From NCBI RefSeq assembly GCF_900116255.1, contig NZ_FPAI01000019.1, positions 1 through 57,916 of the forward strand: a stretch of 57,916 bases of DNA, read 5' to 3'. The notes below the pieces were generated by a model, which did no database searches, was not told the DNA's origin, and saw only the letters and a list, made by a program, of their open reading frames with translations. The translations under genes were made by a program, and so were the position numbers. Every line of letters begins with the position of its first letter. Within the stretch, counting starts at the first letter, position 1. This document shows positions 44,856 to 53,158 of the stretch, in pieces. The stretch is from Halolactibacillus miurensis. GTDB taxonomy: Bacteria > Bacillota > Bacilli > Bacillales > Amphibacillaceae.

Positions 44856-45140
44856 TTATTTAAATTGTAAAAGTAAAGATTCAATGGCTTGTCTTTTGTT
44901 TTCAAAGCCGATAAAAGTCTTTTCGACTTTTTGCTTACCCAAAAGATTCCGCTTTAAGAAGATAAACGCTGGGACAATCTTTGAGCCGGTCAGGCTAACC
45001 AATTCAGCTTCAACCGTTGGATTGTCTTCAACATTTTTATGCTCATAAACGATGCGTTGATCATTGAGATAAGCTTTCGCTTGTTGACAGTCCCCGCACA
45101 GAGGACGGGTGTAGAGAACGAGTTTATCTGCTTTACTCAT
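44856..45140 (-). CDS. Glutaredoxin-like thioredoxin-fold protein
   Basis: 94 residues. KLVLYTRPLCGDCQQAKAYL gives the first strand and a CxxC redox motif (CGDC), followed by TGSKIVPAFIFL with the cis-Pro region. This is a small disulfide reductase of the glutaredoxin/NrdH type. It starts 2 nt after the copA stop with its own GGCGGTG site, in the same operon, so it may protect or reduce thiols under copper stress or deliver copper (inference). Confidence 0.85.
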   Translation of the reverse strand: MSKADKLVLYTRPLCGDCQQAKAYLNDQRIVYEHKNVEDNPTVEAELVSLTGSKIVPAFIFLKRNLLGKQKVEKTFIGFENKRQAIESLLLQFK

Positions 45141-45142
45141 CG

Positions 45143-47602
45143 TTACACCGCCTTTGTGCGGGTTGGTTTAAACCGTTTCAGTCTTAACGCATTGACTAAA
45201 ACAGAGACTGAACTAAAACTCATCGCGGCCCCTGCGAGCATCGGGTTAAGCAAAGGGCCACCAAAGATGTGAAGGAGTCCCATCGCTATCGGAATACCAA
45301 TCACGTTATAGGCAAAAGCCCAGAAAAGATTTTGTTTAATATTTCTAATCGTCGCATGACTCAGTTCAAGTGCCGTCGGCACGTCCATTAAGTCACTACG
45401 CATCAAGACAATATCCGCTGACTCCATCGCGACATCCGTACCAGAACCAATCGCAAGACCAATATCAGACTGGGCAAGTGCCGGCGCATCATTAATGCCA
45501 TCACCAACCATCCCGACCTTCTTGCCTTCGGCTTGCAGTTTTTTTACTTCATTAGCTTTGTCCTCAGGTAAGACTTCACTTAGCACCCGGTCAATGCCAA
45601 CACTTTTAGCAATTGCTTCGGCGGTGCGTAAATTATCCCCGGTGATCATCACGACTTCAATACCCATCTGGTGGAGTTTTTCAATCGCTTGTTTACTATG
45701 TTGCTTCACCGTATCTGCCACCGCAATAATACCGGCCATTTCACCATCAATCGCAATATACATCGGTGTCTTACCTTCACCTGCTAGGCGATCGGAAGCT
45801 TCTTCGACAGCTGTTAATGATATGCCGCGCTCTGTCATGAGCTTTTTGTTCCCTGCTAGTAATGTACGCTGATTAATCGAGACGTCAATACCACGACCTG
45901 GTATCGCTTCAAATTGATCCACTGTTAAAAACGTCAGCTGTCTATCTTCTGCGGCACGCACAATAGCTTCACCAAGTGGGTGTTCTGAGCCCTTCTCACT
46001 TGACGCTGTTAGTTGTAACAGTTCTTCTTCTGCCGTACTATTTACCGTTAAAATATCGGTGACGACAGGCTTACCTTCTGTGATGGTACCTGTTTTATCA
46101 AAGACGAGTGTGTCGAGTTTATGCGTTGTTTCAAGTGCGACACCACTCTTAATGAGCACACCATTTTCTGCGCCTTTACCCGTACCTACCATAATCGCCG
46201 TTGGTGTTGCGAGGCCTAGCGCACATGGACAAGCGATGACTAAGACAGAAATCGCAATCGTTAAACTAAATAGTCCTGTCTCACCGGCAATAAACCAACT
46301 TAGGCCTGAGAGAATACTAATCACAATCACAATTGGCACAAAGTATCCTGAAATAATGTCAGCCAGCTTTGCAATCGGTGCTTTTGACCCTTGCGCATCT
46401 TCCACAAGCTTAATGATTTGTGATAAGGCGGTATCTTCACCGACTTTTGTTGCCTCATATTGTATCGTGCCGTTTTTGTTCATACTCGCACCAATCACAG
46501 GATCTCCCGCTGTTTTTTCAACCGGAATACTTTCACCTGTTAGCATCGCTTCATCAATCGATGTTTTTCCTTCAGTGACAATCCCGTCAACCGGTAACTT
46601 TTCACCTGGTTTAACAATAATCGTATCTCCTACTCGAACGGATTCAATCGGAATTTTCATTTCTTCGCCATCACGTGTCACTCTAGCCGTTTTCGGCTGG
46701 AGACCCATCAACTTTTCAATGGCTTCAGATGTCTTTCCTTTGGAACGTGCTTCAAGATATTTACCTAACGTAATGAGCGTTAAAATGACCGCTGCTGATT
46801 CATAGTAAAGGTCCATCGCATAGTGACTCTCACCTAATGCGACCGCAACAGTTGCTCCTAAACTATAAAGAAAGGCTGCACTTGTCCCAAGTGCCACTAA
46901 AGAATCCATATTGGGATGGCGTTTCACGAGCGTTTTAAACCCAACATGGAAGAATGGCCAGCCGAGTACCATAACAGGTATGGTTAAGATAAGTTGCAGA
47001 AATGAAAAGATAACCGGATGCATCATTGGGTCAATAATGGATGGTAACGGTAAACCGACCATATGGCCCATCGATACATATAACAGTGGCACGGTAAAAA
47101 TAGTTGAATAAAAGAACCGCTGCCACATCCGTGTCATTTCGGCTTGTTTTTTTACTTTTGTATCTTCTCGCTCTAAAGCGCCTGAAGCTACTTTGGCATC
47201 ATAACCCGCTTCTTGGACTGTCTTGATAATATCTGCTTCTGTCAGTACTTGTTGATTAAATGCGACGTTAAGCTTTTCGGTCGGAAGATTAACCTGTGCT
47301 TTTTCGACACCAGCTAGCTGATTCACCGCTTTTTCAACCGTCTGTGAACAGGACGCACACGTCATCCCACTGACAATAAACGTCGTCTCATCACGTGGTA
47401 ATTTCAGTTCATAACCAGCATCCTTTACTGTATCAGCTAAATCTTCTAGCGTGACTTTAGCTTCATTATAATGAACGGTTAATTTTTCTGTCGCTAAGTT
47501 AACCGACGCCTCACTTACACCATCTAATTGACTGATGACTTTTTCTACTGTTTGCGAACAAGATGCACACGTCATGCCTTCCACTGGTAATGTTTTTTCC
47601 AT
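45143..47602 (-). CDS. copA: Copper(I)-exporting P1B-type ATPase
   Basis: 819 residues from ATG 47602 (AGGGG 8 nt upstream); GTG 47611 overlaps the site. Two N-terminal HMA domains each carry GMTCASC. The membrane motif is ACPCALGLATPTA, typical of copper pumps. Also present are TGESIPVEK, DKTGTITEGKPVVTDI, the SEHPLGEAI nucleotide loop and GDGINDAPALAQSDIG. The final helices contain YNVIGIPIAMG and MSFSSVSVLVNALRL. It exports Cu(I) using ATP. Transcribed together with the glutaredoxin-like gene from a promoter overlapped by two cop boxes. Confidence 0.96.
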   Translation of the reverse strand: MEKTLPVEGMTCASCSQTVEKVISQLDGVSEASVNLATEKLTVHYNEAKVTLEDLADTVKDAGYELKLPRDETTFIVSGMTCASCSQTVEKAVNQLAGVEKAQVNLPTEKLNVAFNQQVLTEADIIKTVQEAGYDAKVASGALEREDTKVKKQAEMTRMWQRFFYSTIFTVPLLYVSMGHMVGLPLPSIIDPMMHPVIFSFLQLILTIPVMVLGWPFFHVGFKTLVKRHPNMDSLVALGTSAAFLYSLGATVAVALGESHYAMDLYYESAAVILTLITLGKYLEARSKGKTSEAIEKLMGLQPKTARVTRDGEEMKIPIESVRVGDTIIVKPGEKLPVDGIVTEGKTSIDEAMLTGESIPVEKTAGDPVIGASMNKNGTIQYEATKVGEDTALSQIIKLVEDAQGSKAPIAKLADIISGYFVPIVIVISILSGLSWFIAGETGLFSLTIAISVLVIACPCALGLATPTAIMVGTGKGAENGVLIKSGVALETTHKLDTLVFDKTGTITEGKPVVTDILTVNSTAEEELLQLTASSEKGSEHPLGEAIVRAAEDRQLTFLTVDQFEAIPGRGIDVSINQRTLLAGNKKLMTERGISLTAVEEASDRLAGEGKTPMYIAIDGEMAGIIAVADTVKQHSKQAIEKLHQMGIEVVMITGDNLRTAEAIAKSVGIDRVLSEVLPEDKANEVKKLQAEGKKVGMVGDGINDAPALAQSDIGLAIGSGTDVAMESADIVLMRSDLMDVPTALELSHATIRNIKQNLFWAFAYNVIGIPIAMGLLHIFGGPLLNPMLAGAAMSFSSVSVLVNALRLKRFKPTRTKAV

Positions 47603-47687
47603 CCTTCTCACCCCTATGTTAAGTGTTAAACAGCATCAGGCAATCTATTCATCTTAGGAACAAGAATAGCCTATACCTCTGACTGTT

Positions 47688-47697
47688 TACAGTTGTA
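47688..47697. promoter_or_regulatory. cop box 1 (TACANNTGTA)
   Basis: TACAGTTGTA, a perfect CopY-type operator 86 bp upstream of copA, lying about 20 bp downstream of the -10 box. Confidence 0.8.
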
Positions 47698-47716
47698 ATC
47701 TTTTTTCAATACCTTT

Positions 47717-47745
47717 AGTTTACAACTGTAATCTTAAACTGTCAA
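47717..47745 (-). promoter_or_regulatory. copA promoter
   Basis: Minus strand TTGACA (47745-47740), 17-bp spacer, TAAACT (47722-47717). Cop box 2 fills the spacer next to the -10 box. Confidence 0.8.
47721..47730. promoter_or_regulatory. cop box 2 (TACANNTGTA)
   Basis: TACAACTGTA, overlapping the -10 of the copA promoter, 33 bp from box 1. Two boxes suit cooperative binding of a CopY-type repressor; no copY gene is in the window. Confidence 0.8.
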
Positions 47746-47775
47746 GCGATTGCCTTGTTCTTTCTTGTCCTTCTT

Positions 47776-48663
47776 TCACTTAAATCGCTTTAGATACTGA
47801 ACATGCTTAATCGCAAGAATGCCTTGCCAGTATCTTTTAGCGATTAAAAAAGCTTCTTGATCCCTTCCCCACTCCCATGTGATAGGCCATATCCCTTCTT
47901 CTGTGATGCTCTCGCTTAAGTAGTCACAATGGGCTTGAATGAGGCTTTCATATTTCGGATAAAGCTCATCTTTTTGGTCTTCAATCACATCCATTGGTAG
48001 GCCTTGATAGGTTTTACCAAAAGTCGATGGATCTTTGCTGAAGGCTGATTCTTTCAAATGCGTTACCTTCTCATGTAGCTGTTGTTCTTTAGGTAACTGT
48101 CCTTTTAATAACATAAGCAGCTGTTGGTAATTGTTTAACTCGTGAAAATTCATTGTTTCAATAGTCAATAAGTGCTCAATAGCACCTGTGAGGATTTGGT
48201 CAACAATTATGTCACTGCGCTCATCAGCGGACCATAGCTTTAGATAAGCTGCCAATTCAACGGTCGGATTATACCCCCAGTTCGCCTGAACACCGTCTTC
48301 ATAATGCCAATGCATCGCATGTGGATACTGATTCATATCAGGTACCACTGTTTGATACAGACCTGTTTTTTCATCAAATGTATTGATCAAATATTGAACG
48401 ACCGCTTCAACAACCGGATCTTCTTTTGGTAAGTTTAATTCGTTGATAATACGACACGCCGACCATGTTTGAATCGCCGAAGAGTACGGCATCGTATAAT
48501 CAGGCTCTAAGCCATGTCCAAATCCACCATCATCATTTTGATAAGCTTGTAAACAGTCTCTCACCGATTCTCTTTCCCCACCTTCAAAGAGATACTTCCA
48601 CCGTGCATACTCTAAGGGTCTGGCGTGTCGTTTCATCCACTGGCTTGTTTTTAATACATCCAT
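47776..48663 (-). CDS. Putative alpha/alpha-toroid protein (prenyltransferase/cyclase-like fold)
   Basis: 295 residues, soluble. SVRDCLQAYQNDDGGFGHGLEPD is the QNDDGGFG pattern of alpha/alpha-toroid repeats known from squalene cyclases, prenyltransferases and glycan lyases. Later WHYEDGVQANWGYNPTVELAAYL and EEGIWPITWEWG supply further aromatic and acidic residues. No terpene-cyclase DxDD motif is seen, so enzymatic activity is unclear. Bacillales carry stand-alone proteins of this kind annotated as hypothetical. Start ATG 48663 with AAGGAGATG. Single gene. Confidence 0.6.
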   Translation of the reverse strand: MDVLKTSQWMKRHARPLEYARWKYLFEGGERESVRDCLQAYQNDDGGFGHGLEPDYTMPYSSAIQTWSACRIINELNLPKEDPVVEAVVQYLINTFDEKTGLYQTVVPDMNQYPHAMHWHYEDGVQANWGYNPTVELAAYLKLWSADERSDIIVDQILTGAIEHLLTIETMNFHELNNYQQLLMLLKGQLPKEQQLHEKVTHLKESAFSKDPSTFGKTYQGLPMDVIEDQKDELYPKYESLIQAHCDYLSESITEEGIWPITWEWGRDQEAFLIAKRYWQGILAIKHVQYLKRFK

Positions 48664-48729
48664 TCTATCATCTCCTTATTATTTCACCATTCATCACGGT
48701 TATTCTTTTCTTACTGTTTAATTTTAGGT

Positions 48730-48777
48730 GAAAAAAAACCGAACAACGCAACATGCTTCATGTCACACCGTTCTGTT
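48730..48777 (-). terminator. Terminator after the 59-residue membrane protein gene
   Basis: Minus strand GAACgGTGTgACATG pairs with CATGTtGCgTTGTTC with mismatches, followed by GGTTTTTTTT. Confidence 0.65.
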
Positions 48778-48792
48778 TTAAATCAATGTAAA

Positions 48793-48972
48793 TCACGTCC
48801 AAAAGTTTGTGAAACGTGTCGCTAGTTGATACTTATCATTAAAAAGATGCCCCACGATAACGGCTAAGAAAAACGACTCCGCTTGAGGTTCTCCTCCGAA
48901 AATAGAAGAGATGACGATAAAGAAAATAAACCCTAAAACAACTGTTATGACCATATCTACTACTGGATTCAT
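48793..48972 (-). CDS. 59-residue membrane protein
   Basis: Begins MNPVVDMVITVVLGFIFFIV and ends ATRFTNFWT. Two hydrophobic segments, about 5-24 and 34-44, joined by GGEPQAES. An excellent AGAGGAGG site lies 6 nt before ATG 48972, and a terminator follows. Coding signal is good: RBS, hydrophobic pattern and own terminator. Family and function unknown. Confidence 0.7.
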   Translation of the reverse strand: MNPVVDMVITVVLGFIFFIVISSIFGGEPQAESFFLAVIVGHLFNDKYQLATRFTNFWT

Positions 48973-49018
48973 ATTAAGCCTCCTCTGTTGATGACTTTTT
49001 TAGTATAGCATAAAGAAA

Positions 49019-49065
49019 ATAATAAAAAGAACCGCCTAACCATAACAAGCATTAGACGGTTCACA
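49019..49065 (-). terminator. Terminator of the mtlR-mtlF-mtlD genes
   Basis: Minus strand GAACCGTCTAA pairs with TTAGGCGGTTC (one mismatch) and is followed by TTTTTATT. Confidence 0.8.
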
Positions 49066-49127
49066 CCGGGCAGGGTGTTTATACTCAACATTAGAGATTA
49101 CTGTAAGTGATAGAGCGTTACTAACTT

Positions 49128-50279
49128 TTATTTTTTTAAAGCGTCCACTTGACTTAATACGCTTTTGGTCAGTGAATCAGAATCATGTAAGTGACTGACC
49201 ACTTCAAGTGTCTTTTCATAACCGTCTGCTTCAATCATTGCTTGAAGTTTAACCGCCTCTTCATCTTCCTTGTAATCATACAACAAAGCCGCTGCGATAG
49301 CTTTCGCTAAATGTGTTGGCTCTTCATGAACTAACTCATAATAAAGACGAGCCGGACGAACGAGACGATCATGTTGCCCTAATTTACGAAGCGGTCCTCG
49401 CGCTACACGCGTCACTTCATCTGATAGATACGGATTTAAGAAACGCCCTAAAATTTTATCAATATATTTCTCATGTTCTGCTTCAGAGAAATCAAATTTA
49501 GAAGTAATCACTTGACCTGATTCTTTGAGTGCACCTTTTACTAAAGCTAATACAGCTTCATCTTCTAATGTTTCTTTAATAGTGTGATAACCGAAGTGAT
49601 AGCCAAAATAAGCGGTGACGGCATGACCGGTATTAACCGTAAATAGTTTGCGTTCAATAAAGGGATCAAGTGATGGGACACGTGTCATCCCATTAATGTC
49701 AGGCAAGTCTCCCACCATCATCGATTGATCGACAACCCATTCAGAGTACGGTTCTACTGAGACGGTTAAGATATCTTCGTGTGATTGATTAGGCACAATT
49801 CTGTCAACGGCTGCATTAGGGAAACCTACATGCGTCAGTAATACATTCGCGGCCTCAGTTGTCACTTTTTTCATCACTTCGTCTTTTAATAATGCACTAC
49901 CACCAATCATGTTCTCACAAGCAATGACATTTAAAGGAGCATTAGCTGTTTCTAATCGCTTCGTTAAACCTTTTGCGAGAAGATCCGCAATGATTGGTAA
50001 AATAGATGCCCCCACTGCTGTTGTAATAATATCGGCTTCTACGATGACTTCTATAACAGCTTCCGGTTCTTTCATACTGTTGATTCCCGAGATATTTGAC
50101 ACAGGAATTTTTTCTTGTGATTCATCAGCTAGTAAGACGTTGTACTGTTGTTTATCGTTAATTGCATCAATCACTTGTTCATTTACATCAACAAAACTGA
50201 CATGATAACCCGCTTGTGATAGAAGTAAGCCAATAAATCCGCGACCAATGTTACCAGCACCAAAATGGACAGCTTTCAT
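49128..50279 (-). CDS. mtlD: Mannitol-1-phosphate 5-dehydrogenase
   Basis: 383 residues. The Rossmann NAD site is MKAVHFGAGNIGRGFIGLLL; further signatures are IACENMIGGSALLKDEV, VGFPNAAVDRIVPN and NTGHAVTAYFGYHFGYHTI, which carries active-site Lys/His-type residues of the polyol-specific long-chain dehydrogenases. It converts mannitol 1-phosphate to fructose 6-phosphate with NAD. The ATG follows the stop of mtlF without a gap (TAA-ATG), with the ribosome binding site inside mtlF, so translation is coupled. Confidence 0.96.
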   Translation of the reverse strand: MKAVHFGAGNIGRGFIGLLLSQAGYHVSFVDVNEQVIDAINDKQQYNVLLADESQEKIPVSNISGINSMKEPEAVIEVIVEADIITTAVGASILPIIADLLAKGLTKRLETANAPLNVIACENMIGGSALLKDEVMKKVTTEAANVLLTHVGFPNAAVDRIVPNQSHEDILTVSVEPYSEWVVDQSMMVGDLPDINGMTRVPSLDPFIERKLFTVNTGHAVTAYFGYHFGYHTIKETLEDEAVLALVKGALKESGQVITSKFDFSEAEHEKYIDKILGRFLNPYLSDEVTRVARGPLRKLGQHDRLVRPARLYYELVHEEPTHLAKAIAAALLYDYKEDEEAVKLQAMIEADGYEKTLEVVSHLHDSDSLTKSVLSQVDALKK

Positions 50280-50714
50280 TTAATTCACCTCTCCGAAAAT
50301 ATCAATAATTTCCTGTTTACTCTGCGCATGAATGATTCTTTCAATGTTTTCATCTTCTGAACACACAATCGCGATCTTAGATAAAATTTCTAAGTGTTCA
50401 TTTCCCTTGGCCGCAATACCAATTAAGATATTTACATCATTACCATCGAACGAGACACTATCTTTTGTGATCACAATAGATAAGCCTGTGTCTTCTACTG
50501 ATTCTTTCGCATCTTCTGTTCCGTGAGGAATGGCAACTTTGTTGCCGATATAAGTTGTTGATACTTTATCGCGTTCAATCATCTTGTCAATATACGCTGC
50601 CTCAATATAGCCATTATCTAATAAGACTTTCCCCGCATAACGAATCGCTTCTTCTTTTGTGTTTAAACTTACACCAATTTCAATGTTGGCTGTTGTTAAA
50701 ATTTCTTTTTCCAT
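50280..50714 (-). CDS. mtlF: PTS mannitol IIA component
   Basis: 144 residues from ATG 50714 (GGAGTGA 5 nt upstream); GTG 50723 overlaps the site. The phosphorylated His is in NKVAIPHGTEDAKESV. Fructose/mannitol IIA fold with LIGIAAKGNEHLEILSKIA. It passes phosphate from HPr to the IIB domain of MtlA (53159). Separate mtlF and IIBC-type mtlA are the usual Bacillus-type arrangement. It lies directly behind mtlR. Confidence 0.94.
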   Translation of the reverse strand: MEKEILTTANIEIGVSLNTKEEAIRYAGKVLLDNGYIEAAYIDKMIERDKVSTTYIGNKVAIPHGTEDAKESVEDTGLSIVITKDSVSFDGNDVNILIGIAAKGNEHLEILSKIAIVCSEDENIERIIHAQSKQEIIDIFGEVN

Positions 50715-50745
50715 GTGAATCACTCCATTTTCTTATTTTTTGTAT

Positions 50746-52830
50746 TTATGATAGTTTGTCATTAATAAAACTGTTTAGTTCTTGCGATAAATAGCGTTTG
50801 AGCCCCTGCTCATCTAGTATTTCGAATGCTCGACTACTCGCTTCATCTCGAATAATCAATGTACTTAAGAAGCTCAACACTTCTAAGACATGATCACTGA
50901 CCTCAATGGGTGAGAGCATCATCACTAGACGCGTGACGGTCATCTCTTCTTGATTCATTGATGTGAGTGTTAACGGGTGTCTCAAGTCATATAGTTGAAA
51001 CAATGGTTTTTGAATACTCGCTAACCGGGTATGATAAAGGGCAAGTGACGTGCCTGGTATGCCAAGTCCTCCATGCTTTTCCCTTTCCAGTAACGCGTGC
51101 GTCAGCGCCGCGTCATCATGAATCAGTTGCTCCATCTTTAGTCGCTGACTAATCCTACTTAGTATCGCTTTTTTATCCGTGACTTCAATCTTTCCAATAT
51201 AAAACGTACCTAATATGTTCAAGATAATATTTGAATACAGCTGCATTTTCTCTAGACGATCAAGACTAAACGCGTCATCTTTTTTCGGTTCAATATAATT
51301 CCGCTTCAACAAATCTTGCCTTAACTGTTTCCCTTTGATTAAGACATTGATTTTTTCAATATCCTCTTCAGTTAAAATCGTCGAAATCAACGTATACTTT
51401 TCTACATAATCTTTTAACGGGATGGTTGATAAAATCAAGTCATAGTCTGCTAAATCTCTTGATTCTAATTCAAATAACGACGCTTGATCAATGCGACTAA
51501 TGCCACTTATTTTATTTGTCAATTGGGATGACACCATTTTCGATGTCCCAAGGCCACTCGAACAAATCACGAGAACACTTAAGTGCTGCGGTGAAGCTCG
51601 TTCAATTGTTGCGGCGGCGAAATGTAAAACAAGATAGGCGATCTCTTCGTCCGGGAAATCCGCATCGAAAATCGCAGCACAGCTGTCTTTAATCGCTTCA
51701 AATATATCTGGATAATCCCGTTTAATATCATCCTTTAATGGATTTCCGATATACATCCCTTTTTGAATCCGGTACAATGTTGGTTTCAAGTGCGTTAAAA
51801 GATCTTTTAATAAACGGTCTTCGCTGACAAATGTCGCATTTATTTTTTCTCCTACCGCTACGATTAGTTGTTTTGTTAAATACAACACATTGACAGCGGA
51901 CTCTTCAATAATAATGCCTTTATCAGAACGAAGTTTCGCCCCTAATAAATGCATCGTGATATAGCCGATTTCATCTTTTGGTATCTCTAGTTCAAAAGCT
52001 TCACTTAAGCTCAAGATGATTTTTTCTGCAACAGCGTATTCTTTAGACCGTTTAAGTTCTTCTAAATAAGCATGATCAAAATAAATTTGTTCACCCTTTT
52101 GAAGGCGTTCAATCGCCAGGGCTAAGTGAACCACTAAGCCAATATAAGAACTATCCGCGAATTCATAAGGTAAATCACTTTTAATATAATTGATACTTTT
52201 TTCAATCGTGATCAGTTTCGATTGATCCACAAGACCTAACAAGCGTTCAGATACCGTATCAATCGTTGACGATTGTGTTTTCATCTTGCTTTTAATATGG
52301 GTGAGAAAATCAAGTTCATCAACATATTTAAAGATAAGATAACTCAATGTGGCACGTTTATCTGACTCTTTTCCAATCAATTCAACCCCGTAGCCTCTTT
52401 TTCTTACGAGTTCCAGATTATGTTCCGTTAACACGTCTTCGACTTTGTCTAAATCATTACTAACGGTTGCGACGGTTACATTCAATTCGTTCGCCAGAAC
52501 GATTAATTTTGTCGATCCATTCGTTTCGAGTAACGTCGTTAAAATAATTGCTTGTCGCTCCTCTGGTGTATAATCCGTAAAGGCGACTTGAGTAAGGGCT
52601 AAATCCAACTTAGCTTTCGCTTCTTTTGCTCCAGTAATATGAATGCCTACGCCTGATTTTTTATCTAGCGCTAAGTCATAACTCGTCAAAATGTCTTCGA
52701 CAATTTTTAAATCTCGGTGAATCGTACGTGTACTAACATCTAACGTTTGCGCCATCGATTCAACCGTTAAACCGTCTGGATGTGCTAATAACTCTTCTAG
52801 TATTCTTCTTTCTCTGCCTGATATATACAC
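50746..52830 (-). CDS. mtlR: Mannitol operon activator with PTS regulation domains
   Basis: 694 residues from GTG 52830 (GAGGAGG 6 nt upstream); an earlier GTG at 52845 overlaps the site. Two N-terminal helix-turn-helix domains (LTVESMAQTLDVSTRTIHRD and STKLIVLANELNVTVATVSN) are followed by PRD1 and PRD2 (about 185-400, with LVVHLALAIERL and IGYITMHLLGAKL), a IIB-like domain with Cys in LVICSSGLGTSKMV, and a mannitol-type IIA domain with IPGTSLALYHTRL. Phosphorylation on these domains tunes activity: PRD by HPr, IIB and IIA by the mannitol PTS. It activates the mtl genes, probably through the TTGTC-GACAA sites at 52931-53016 and 54668-54689. Confidence 0.94.
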   Translation of the reverse strand: MYISGRERRILEELLAHPDGLTVESMAQTLDVSTRTIHRDLKIVEDILTSYDLALDKKSGVGIHITGAKEAKAKLDLALTQVAFTDYTPEERQAIILTTLLETNGSTKLIVLANELNVTVATVSNDLDKVEDVLTEHNLELVRKRGYGVELIGKESDKRATLSYLIFKYVDELDFLTHIKSKMKTQSSTIDTVSERLLGLVDQSKLITIEKSINYIKSDLPYEFADSSYIGLVVHLALAIERLQKGEQIYFDHAYLEELKRSKEYAVAEKIILSLSEAFELEIPKDEIGYITMHLLGAKLRSDKGIIIEESAVNVLYLTKQLIVAVGEKINATFVSEDRLLKDLLTHLKPTLYRIQKGMYIGNPLKDDIKRDYPDIFEAIKDSCAAIFDADFPDEEIAYLVLHFAAATIERASPQHLSVLVICSSGLGTSKMVSSQLTNKISGISRIDQASLFELESRDLADYDLILSTIPLKDYVEKYTLISTILTEEDIEKINVLIKGKQLRQDLLKRNYIEPKKDDAFSLDRLEKMQLYSNIILNILGTFYIGKIEVTDKKAILSRISQRLKMEQLIHDDAALTHALLEREKHGGLGIPGTSLALYHTRLASIQKPLFQLYDLRHPLTLTSMNQEEMTVTRLVMMLSPIEVSDHVLEVLSFLSTLIIRDEASSRAFEILDEQGLKRYLSQELNSFINDKLS

Positions 52831-52930
52831 CGTGTACCTCCTCACCTCAAGTCATTGTTTGCTTTTAGTCTTACCTTACTTTTATGATAAGACAGAAATA
52901 AAGCGATTACAATGTATTGAAGTTTCAATT

Positions 52931-53016
52931 TTGTCGCGCGACAAGATGACAAGATTTAATAAGTTTTGTCACAAACGTGATGAAGACTTACCTTTATAAA
53001 CATATTTTGTGACAAA
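52931..53016. promoter_or_regulatory. Cluster of TTGTC/GACAA sites before mtlR
   Basis: TTGTCGCGCGACAA (52931-52944, perfect palindrome), TTTGTCACAAA (52965-52975) and TTTGTGACAAA (53006-53016). The last two are mirror forms of TTTGTSACAAA, the type of half-site bound by MtlR. They lie between the mtlA terminator and the mtlR start. Confidence 0.6.
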
Positions 53017-53077
53017 GTTTAAATGTTTCTACCGACCGCCTACATATATACGCTACTTCCTTATTCCCCTCAAACGT

Positions 53078-53147
53078 CAAAAGAAACCTTACCTTCTGGC
53101 GCTATCAGTATCTTGATACTTTAGCTTTATCACCAGAAGGTAAGGTT
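53078..53147 (-). terminator. Terminator between mtlA and mtlR
   Basis: Minus strand AACCTTACCTTCTGG pairs perfectly with CCAGAAGGTAAGGTT; the loop holds a second stem AGTATC/GATACT. TTTCTTTT follows. Confidence 0.9.
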
Positions 53148-53158
53148 GAACGTGTTAT

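Noticed and set aside
46059-46805. 248-codon plus-strand frame inside copA
   Set aside because: Lies wholly opposite conserved copA coding sequence; long only because of codon usage, with no start signals or family match.
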